From: Nostoc favosum CHAB5714
GTDB taxonomy: Bacteria > Cyanobacteriota > Cyanobacteriia > Cyanobacteriales > Nostocaceae
Direction of reading: 5' to 3'
Assembly: GCF_020829495.1 (NCBI RefSeq)
Contig: NZ_JAIVFQ010000067.1
Coordinates: forward strand, 1-37,876
DNA: 37,876 nucleotides
The notes beneath the pieces are model-generated. The model did not search any database, was not told where the DNA came from, and saw only the letters and a list, made by a program, of their open reading frames with translations. This document shows, in pieces, positions 33,301 to 37,876 of the stretch. Position numbers and translations under genes: made by a program. Every line of letters starts with the position of its first letter. Positions within the stretch are counted from its first letter, which is position 1.

Positions 33301-34307
33301 ATCACTGCATCTACCAACTGTGTATTGGTATTTGGTTCATAGAAGTAAGCCTCAACAGGCTTGGAGAAATCCAAACCACCAGCAAACACAGGTAGTACCC
33401 GTGCGCCTAGTGCTTCTAACTCCTGCACCATTGCTACATAATGGGCATCATCGCCTGTAACTAGGTGAGTGCGTTGCAAGACTAATCCGACACAAGGAGC
33501 TAGGGGATCTTTGAGATCGCTAGAAATATCCTTACGAGCTGTGTACCAATTGAGGTACTCTCTGACATCTTCAAACATACTGGGAGCCAAAGGATGCCAA
33601 ATCCCTAAATCGGGATAAACCACCGGCTGTTGATATGTAGAAGGTGCAATTTGTTTCTCTAAACCTTTAAATACATATTTATCAGCTAGCATCAGCAAGA
33701 AGTTTTCCAGGTTTTCTGGAGAACCACCTAGCCAATACTGAAAACTGAGCATGAAATTTCGGGCATCCTGTGCCTTGTCCATTGGGAGGAACTTCAGCAC
33801 TTGCGGCAGGGTTCGCAAAAGCTTCAGCATCCCATCTTGGAATCCTGCGCCGGATTTTTCTTTGCGTTTCCGCATGAATTGCGCGATCGCACTTTTTGAC
33901 TGACCCAACTGTGCTAGAGAAAAGCTGCCCATTTTACTCAGGCGCATTACTTCTGGCATCGAGGGAAAGACAACGGAAACATCCAAGCGATCGCGGTGTG
34001 GTTCTACTGCTGCTACTACTTTCTGTGCTAAGTCTTCGATGAAAATGAGGGAAGCGATGAAGATATTCGCACTCTCAATTTCTCGTTTGAACTCTTCGTA
34101 GTTCTCTGGGTCGCGGAGTTCCTCAATCAAGTACCCGCTAATTTCAATCGCCAAGTTGGGATTGTTCGCGTTAATCGTGCGAACCGCTTGCGACAATGCA
34201 CTCTGGTACTGGGACTCAAGCACGACATAGACCACCTTGATTAAATTACGTCCGCGTAAATTATCAGGCGCAATGTGTCTAATGGTGGACTTGACGTGGG
34301 TGAACAT
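30324..34307 (-). CDS. chlH: Magnesium chelatase subunit H
   Basis: A 1327-residue full-length ChlH, the porphyrin-binding catalytic subunit that with ChlI and ChlD inserts Mg into protoporphyrin IX at the branch to chlorophyll. It begins MFTHVKSTIRHIAPDN. The N-terminal DUF3479 region (about residues 1-180) is followed by the long CobN/Mg-chelatase domain, including VQPTFGYEGDP, LHFGTHGSLEFMPG, GSIPNLYYYAANNPSEATIAKRR and LWGTDNIKTYGE. AAGGAG lies about 10 bases before the ATG. No chlI or chlD is nearby, which is usual. Long plus-strand ORFs within it are shadows. Confidence 0.97.
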   Translation of the reverse strand: MFTHVKSTIRHIAPDNLRGRNLIKVVYVVLESQYQSALSQAVRTINANNPNLAIEISGYLIEELRDPENYEEFKREIESANIFIASLIFIEDLAQKVVAAVEPHRDRLDVSVVFPSMPEVMRLSKMGSFSLAQLGQSKSAIAQFMRKRKEKSGAGFQDGMLKLLRTLPQVLKFLPMDKAQDARNFMLSFQYWLGGSPENLENFLLMLADKYVFKGLEKQIAPSTYQQPVVYPDLGIWHPLAPSMFEDVREYLNWYTARKDISSDLKDPLAPCVGLVLQRTHLVTGDDAHYVAMVQELEALGARVLPVFAGGLDFSKPVEAYFYEPNTNTQLVDAVISLTGFALVGGPARQDHPKAIEALKRLNRPYMVALPLVFQTTEEWMDSDLGLHPIQVALQIAIPELDGAIEPIILSGRDGTTGKAIALRDRVEAVAERALKWANLRRKPKLDKKVAITVFSFPPDKGNVGTAAYLDVFGSIYEVMKALKNNGYDLPELPESAEALMQEVIHDAQAQYNSPELNIAYKMSVPEYEALTPYSQRLEENWGPPPGHLNSDGQNLLIYGKQFGNVFIGVQPTFGYEGDPMRLLFSRSASPHHGFAAYYTYLEQVWKADAVLHFGTHGSLEFMPGKQMGMSGDCYPDNLIGSIPNLYYYAANNPSEATIAKRRSYAETISYLTPPAENAGLYKGLKELSELIASYQTLKDSGRGISIVNSIMDKCRIVNLDKDINLPETDARDMSTDERDNIVGNVYRKLMEIESRLLPCGLHVIGKPPSAEEAIATLVNIASLDRQEEGLQGLPGIIANSIGRNIDDIYQNNDRGILQDVQLLQDITLATRAAVTALVQEQTDAEGRVSLVSRLNFFNMGKKEPWVESLHKAGYPKVDSAALKPLFEYLEFCLQQVCADNELGALLRGLEGEYILPGPGGDPIRNPDVLPTGKNIHALDPQSIPTTAAVQSAKIVVDRLLARNKAENEGKWPETIACVLWGTDNIKTYGESLAQIMWMVGVRPVPDALGRVNKLELISLEELGRPRIDVVINCSGVFRDLFINQMNLLDQGVKMAAEADEPLEMNFVRKHALQQAEEMGINLRQAATRVFSNASGSYSSNINLAVENSTWDSEAELQEMYLNRKSFSFNSDNPGMMDESRQIFESTLKTADATFQNLDSSEISLTDVSHYFDSDPTKLVASLRGDGKKPASYIADTTTANAQVRTLSETVRLDARTKLLNPKWYEGMLSHGYEGVRELSKRLVNTTGWSATAGAVDNWIYEDTNETFIKDEEMQKRLLNLNPHSFRKIVSTLLEVNGRGYWETSEDNLDRLRELYQEVEDRIEGIE

Positions 34308-34550
34308 GCTTCTTCGGCTCCTTTGATGCGTGTTCTCTACTGGAAGTTCCTAGCGGCATCATTAGCCACCGTTAACTTCTTATTTTTCGGCAATATGTGT
34401 TTTTTATCAGATAACGCTTGCCCAGTGGGCATTTTATCGTGTATCTGACACAATTCGATATAAAAAACGAAATATTTCTTTGTAATTGTTGACTGTGTTT
34501 AAAAGTATACGCTCACTTATTTGTAAACTTTTATTTACATAAATACTTAA

Positions 34551-34973
34551 CTATTTAGTTATTAATACTATTAAATATATTCTTTGAACTTGTTCGACAG
34601 TTAAACCTGTGACATCAACAATTATTTCCAGATTGATACCTTTATTAATCATTTTGATGGCAATCTCTTGAGCTTTTTGTTCAATACCTTGTTCTAATCC
34701 TTGTGCAAGCCCTTCTTGCAGAATATCTTGATAAATCACAGATTCGCGCATAATATCACTTTGCAAAATTCTTTTAATCACGTCTTTATTTAATACTAGT
34801 CCAGCTAACACTGCTGTTGATGCAGCAACATTACTGCGGATTCGTGTGTCGTTTAGTGCTTCAATAACTTGGGCGACTTCTTCTAAAGTTCGCGTTTGAT
34901 CGTTGGTTTGACTTAAAGCTGCAAACGGTAGCAAACCCGGAGAATTGAAAAATACTTCAGTTGGCTGTTCCCA
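34551..34973 (-). pseudogene. C-terminal remnant of an Rpn-family nuclease / putative transposase
   Basis: The in-frame sequence runs from W at 34973: WEQPTEVFFNSPGLLPFAALSQT, then VAQVIEALND, SNVAASTAVLAGLVL, IKRILQSDIMRESVIYQDIL and a QGLEQGIEQ stretch ending in a VTGLTVEQVQ helix. This is the C-terminal half of the Rpn (PD-(D/E)XK_3-like recombination-promoting nuclease) family seen in many cyanobacterial copies. The N-terminal nuclease domain is missing, and upstream in frame there is a stop at 34995-34997. The nominal TTG start at 34934 lies inside conserved sequence, so this is a truncated gene, not a short intact one. Confidence 0.75.
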
Positions 34974-35290
34974 AAGAGCGCAACAAACCGAAAATTACCT
35001 ACTTGACTGAATCACACCCCGACTATCAAAAAGCCAGTGAGTTAAAAAATAACTTCTACAAAGATAAAAATCGAGTTTACCTAGTCCGCCTCTACTACTC
35101 TGATGGCGATTACTTCGTGGGAGCAGTACACGCATTTTTGCTTGGATCGTCCATTGCAGTCAACGCTATGTGGTCTGCTAACCCCAACACTCAACGCACG
35201 GGTGTACAGGTTTTACAAAGTATTCGTCGAGATATCGGTTTGAAGGCCAGAGACTCAATGAGTCAATCCTCTGTCGTAATTGTGGAATAA
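34961..35290 (+). CDS. Hypothetical protein, uncertain start
   Basis: A 109-residue frame from TTG 34961; there is no ATG before residue 84. It reads AVPKERNKPKITYLTESHPDY, then VYLVRLYYSDGDYFVGAVHAFLLGSSIAVNAMWSANP and ends in a helix. I do not recognise it. The first codons overlap conserved codons of the antisense Rpn remnant, so the 5' end was probably created when that gene was truncated. This could itself be the 3' part of a broken gene. It overlaps the following frame slightly. Confidence 0.35.
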   Translation: MAVPKERNKPKITYLTESHPDYQKASELKNNFYKDKNRVYLVRLYYSDGDYFVGAVHAFLLGSSIAVNAMWSANPNTQRTGVQVLQSIRRDIGLKARDSMSQSSVVIVE

Positions 35291-35336
35291 TACCCACTGT
35301 GTTCTATTGGAAGCTCGCTGTGGAACATGGAAGGAC

Positions 35337-35600
35337 ATGGCACTTGCCAGGAATAAAACCCATATTTTGGTCGCTACTTGGTTGTTGACAATGCCACTCT
35401 ATCTGTTAGCGTTCTCGCCTGCGATCGCGGTATGGCTAACAGAATGGCAACACTCAGAAATGTCTCTCTTGGCACTTAACCCTTTGGTTCACCTCCTCCA
35501 AGGGTTGGGCTTATCGATTATTTTTGCCACCTTGCTCCATACGCTTACTATTCCATTGTGGCAATCAGTTAAAGCAGTGTTATACCGCGAACTAAGATAG
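35337..35600 (+). CDS. Small hypothetical membrane protein
   Basis: An 87-residue protein from ATG 35337 (MALARNKTHILVATWLL), preceded by AAGG. Two hydrophobic segments, LVATWLLTMPLYLLAFSPAI and LVHLLQGLGLSIIFATLL, suggest two membrane spans joined by an acidic loop. An in-frame ATG at 35280 would overlap the previous frame and add a non-hydrophobic leader. No family is recognised. Confidence 0.4.
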   Translation: MALARNKTHILVATWLLTMPLYLLAFSPAIAVWLTEWQHSEMSLLALNPLVHLLQGLGLSIIFATLLHTLTIPLWQSVKAVLYRELR

Positions 35601-35709
35601 GGGATAGGAGTTCAGCCGGGATACGCGCAAAAGTGTGATTCGGTCGCCCACAATGAAAGGCACTTGAACCGTTGTTTAGCGTAGTGAGTTTGTCCATTTT
35701 TGACAACGT

Positions 35710-36075
35710 TTACTCTTGCGATTTAAACAAACGCTGTACACATTTGAGAATCACGGGTTGTAAAAAAAAGCGTTCCTTATGACGATTATCGTCTTTCATG
35801 GTTTCTACTAATGCCCTGCGCTTTAAGGATAAAAGCGCAGCCAAAATATCTCCATTTGAAGCATAATTTCCAAGTTGTAATAGTATCTCTTCACGAGTCA
35901 ACCCTTGCGCTTGTGTAGCCAAATACTTGATTAGGGTTTGTTCCAGGATTGAAATCTGCCTCAACCATTGCGCCACTAATGGCTCAAATTCACCCGTAAC
36001 TAAGGTTCCAGAAGCTAAAAACTCTCTTACATCCCCAGCAAATAATTCGTGAATAAAATTTGCTGCTAAAGCAAT
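35710..36075 (-). pseudogene. Remnant of a STAND (NACHT/NB-ARC-like) ATPase winged-helix region
   Basis: The open frame runs from 36075 (IALAANFIHELFAGDVREFL) through EPLVAQWLRQISILEQTLIKYLA, LTREEILLQLGN, ILAALLSLKRRALVE and RFFLQPVILKCVQRL to a stop at 35710. This order (helical lead, winged helix, then F-x-LQPV) matches the segment between the ATPase and the WD40 repeats in cyanobacterial STAND proteins. Both the NTPase (no Walker motifs) and the WD40 part are missing, and an in-frame TGA precedes it at 36078-36076. It is a both-ends-truncated fossil of a signalling or defence-type ATPase. Confidence 0.6.
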
Positions 36076-36185
36076 TCAAAATTCACGCATTCAAAATCCA
36101 GGACTGAACTGCACTCTGACTGCCGACTTTATGCTTAAATGTGGAACAGGTTATTAAATCTCACCAACAAGCTACAGTATATACC

Positions 36186-36325
36186 TAACGCGATGTGCAA
36201 CTTATTCTTAAAACCCCACTTCCATTCCTCTCCCCGAAGCGGAGAGAGGCTTTAAGTCTTGCTCCCCTTCCCTAAGAGGGAAGGGGTTGGGGGTTAGGTT
36301 TGAGGGAAAGTTGCACACCGCGTTA
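36186..36325. mobile_element. MITE-like element with 18-bp inverted ends
   Basis: TAACGCGATGTGCAACTT (36186-36203) and its inverted copy at 36308-36325 match at 17 of 18 bases; TATA lies a further 2 bases out on each side. The interior (CCACTTCCATTCCTCTCC ... GGGGGTTAGGT) is homologous to that of the element at 27302-27467. It is non-coding. It sits 45 bases before the LpxB-like gene and may carry part of its upstream region. Confidence 0.75.
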
Positions 36326-36369
36326 CCTATAACATAGGAACGAATTAAGTAATATTTGCCTCTTGTCTA

Positions 36370-37647
36370 ATGACTCAAGTAGATATTCTGATCCTTTCAA
36401 ATGGCCCAGGTGAGGTAACAACCTGGGTGCGTCCAGTAGTAAAAGCGTTGCGGCAAGAACTAGGGGATGACCGTTCTGTAGTAAGGATTTCTGTGGTATT
36501 ATCACCTTGCTCAAATGCCAGTGGTAAAGAAGGTGCGATCGCTCTTTCTTACCCAGAAGTAGATAGAGTACACAAAGCAGAGCATTTTTGGCAATTTTTG
36601 CTTTTGGGTAAAACCTTTGATAATTGGGATTGGAGAAGTCACGGTATAATTGTTTTTCTCGGTGGCGATCAAATTTTCCCCGTAGTTATAGGCAAAAAGC
36701 TGGGATATCGCACAGTAGTTTACGCCGAATGGTCAGCCCGTTGGCATAAGTGGATTGATCGCTTTGGCGTCATGAAACCTGAAGTTGCTACCCGTGTCCC
36801 CCAGAAATATGCTCACAAATTCACCGTTGTCGGTGATTTGATGGTAGAAGCAGGGGAGAGTCTAGATTCAAATTCCCCTTTGCCTATCACTCCATCACTG
36901 AAAACTGAATTAATTGGTTTACTCCCTGGTTCAAAAGCGGCAAAATTAGCCCAAGGAGTGCCATTAAGTCTAGGCATTGCCGAATACATCCACGCTAAAA
37001 GGCCCCAAACTAAATTTGTGATTCCTGTAGCCCCAACTTTGGATTTACAAACTTTAGCTAGTTTTGCTGATCTCAAAAAGAACTCTATTGCTGAAATCTT
37101 TGGCTTTGGCGGTGCTTCCTTAATTGTCCCAGAGGACGCTAGCAGCAAAGCATTGCTCAAAACAACAACGGGCTTAACTGTGGAACTGTGGCAAGAAAAC
37201 CCTGCATATCACTTATTATCACAGTGCTGTATCTGCTTGACTACAGTGGGGGCCAACACTGCCGAACTCGGTGCTTTAGGAGTGCCAATGATTGTTTTGC
37301 TGCCAACACAGCAACTTGATGCCATGCGTTCTTGGGATGGTTTACCTGGGTTGTTGGCAAATCTACCAGGTGTAGGTACGCCCTTTGCTAACGTGATTAA
37401 TTGGTTATTCTTGAGATTCGTGAGACGCAAAGGTTTATTAGCATGGCCAAACATTTGGGCACAGGAAGAGATAGTGCCAGAACTTATGGGTAAACTTCAA
37501 CCGCAAGAAGTTGGGGAAATGGTTTTAGACTTTTTGGCGCATCCAGAAAAATTGGCTGATATCCGCGCTAAACTCCGTAAGATTCGTGGCGAAAGCGGTG
37601 CAGCCCAAAAGATAGCACAGATTGTTAGTGAGGAAATTGGGAAGTAG
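36370..37647 (+). CDS. LpxB-like glycosyltransferase (lipid-A-disaccharide synthase-related)
   Basis: A 425-residue protein related to GT19/LpxB. It has the N-terminal ILILSNGPGEVTTWVRPVV, then GIIVFLGGDQIFPVVIGKKLG and YAEWSARWHKWIDRFGVM, the nucleotide-sugar region ELIGLLPGSKAAKLAQGVPL, and the C-terminal block CLTTVGANTAELGALGVPMIVLLP. True LpxB couples UDP-diacylglucosamine and lipid X. This cyanobacterial branch is distinct, and its acceptor is unknown. It is monocistronic, preceded by a MITE and followed at once by G-rich repeats and a 9-bp tandem array. Confidence 0.75.
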   Translation: MTQVDILILSNGPGEVTTWVRPVVKALRQELGDDRSVVRISVVLSPCSNASGKEGAIALSYPEVDRVHKAEHFWQFLLLGKTFDNWDWRSHGIIVFLGGDQIFPVVIGKKLGYRTVVYAEWSARWHKWIDRFGVMKPEVATRVPQKYAHKFTVVGDLMVEAGESLDSNSPLPITPSLKTELIGLLPGSKAAKLAQGVPLSLGIAEYIHAKRPQTKFVIPVAPTLDLQTLASFADLKKNSIAEIFGFGGASLIVPEDASSKALLKTTTGLTVELWQENPAYHLLSQCCICLTTVGANTAELGALGVPMIVLLPTQQLDAMRSWDGLPGLLANLPGVGTPFANVINWLFLRFVRRKGLLAWPNIWAQEEIVPELMGKLQPQEVGEMVLDFLAHPEKLADIRAKLRKIRGESGAAQKIAQIVSEEIGK

Positions 37648-37655
37648 GGAAAGCA

Positions 37656-37869
37656 GGGGGGGATGAGGAAGCAGGGGGGGATGAGGGAGTAATGGGAGCA
37701 ACATCCCCCTCATCCCCCTCATCTCCCTCATCCCCCTCATCCCCCTCATCCCCTCATCTCCCTCATCCCCCTCATCCCCCTCATCCCCCTCATCCCCCTC
37801 ATCCCCTCATCCCCCTCATCCCCCTCATCCCCCTCATCCCCCTCATCCCCCTCATCCCCTCATCCCCCT
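37656..37869. repeat. 9-bp tandem array (CATCCCCCT)n with complementary leader
   Basis: From 37702 to 37869 the unit CATCCCCCT is repeated about 18-19 times with a few 8-base (CATCCCCT) and CATCTCCCT variants. Just before it, two GGGGGGATGAGG copies (37656-37690) are complementary to the array, so a large hairpin can form after the LpxB-like gene. The opposite strand is a regular series of G5 runs. The array ends 7 bases before the window edge. Confidence 0.95.
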
Positions 37870-37876
37870 TAATCCG

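Noticed and set aside
30456..33460. Several plus-strand ORFs of 64-112 residues inside chlH
   Set aside because: They are antisense shadows of a highly conserved gene, with no family resemblance.

Overview
This window reads as chromosome of a filamentous, heterocyst-forming cyanobacterium of the Nostocales (Nostoc/Anabaena type). The evidence is a phycobilisome core gene (apcF), the large magnesium-chelatase subunit (chlH), cyanobacterial glutamine synthetase beside its inhibitor IF7 (glnA, gifA), NtcA-type operators, a PatX heterocyst-patterning peptide carrying RGSGR, an xisH/xisI pair, about two dozen HIP1 octamers (GCGATCGC), and many short tandem and dispersed repeats typical of this group. 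No rRNA, tRNA, CRISPR array or intact transposase gene was seen.

Layout. 1-2.3 kb is an accessory patch: a DUF29-like protein ending in a foreign-looking hairpin, a two-gene unit whose retropepsin-like second gene is frameshifted, and xisI with a frameshifted xisH. 2.4-5.2 kb is a nitrogen/light block: apcF (minus), glnA (plus) and gifA (minus). glnA has an NtcA site in activator position and gifA has one in repressor position, so nitrogen shortage should raise the enzyme and lower its inhibitor. 5.3-11 kb carries a methyltransferase, patX with a DIF1-type TCCGGA promoter motif and its own terminator, an FAD oxidoreductase with a dispersed repeat inserted in frame, a helical protein and an alpha/beta hydrolase. 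11-17.9 kb is mostly small unknown genes, a fused two-domain peptide-type ABC ATPase, and repeat-rich spacers.

17.9-24.4 kb holds a thioredoxin, a DUF2805/DHFR-like pair, and two adjacent ABC exporter half-transporters. Their motifs are complementary: one has lost the catalytic Glu and the H-loop His, and the other has an altered signature. This predicts an asymmetric heterodimer. An EgtD-like methyltransferase lies divergently upstream. 25-30 kb is a toxin-antitoxin and repeat zone: hicA/hicB, a pentapeptide-repeat protein, tenA, two back-to-back miniature elements, a tandem array of 21-bp units, and a layered locus in which the start of one PIN toxin is followed directly by a second antitoxin-PIN pair. 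30.3-34.3 kb is chlH. 34.5-36.1 kb contains remnants of an Rpn-type nuclease and of a STAND ATPase plus two small unknown ORFs. 36.4-37.6 kb is an LpxB-like glycosyltransferase, followed by a 9-bp tandem array that runs almost to the window edge.

The most distinctive features of the window are the patX locus with its regulatory signals, the mosaic miniature elements (shared ends with unrelated cores, and shared cores with unlike ends), HIP1 palindromes used as terminator stems, the 21-bp array, and the predicted asymmetric exporter. I found no operon that I can defend as a wholly new biological system.
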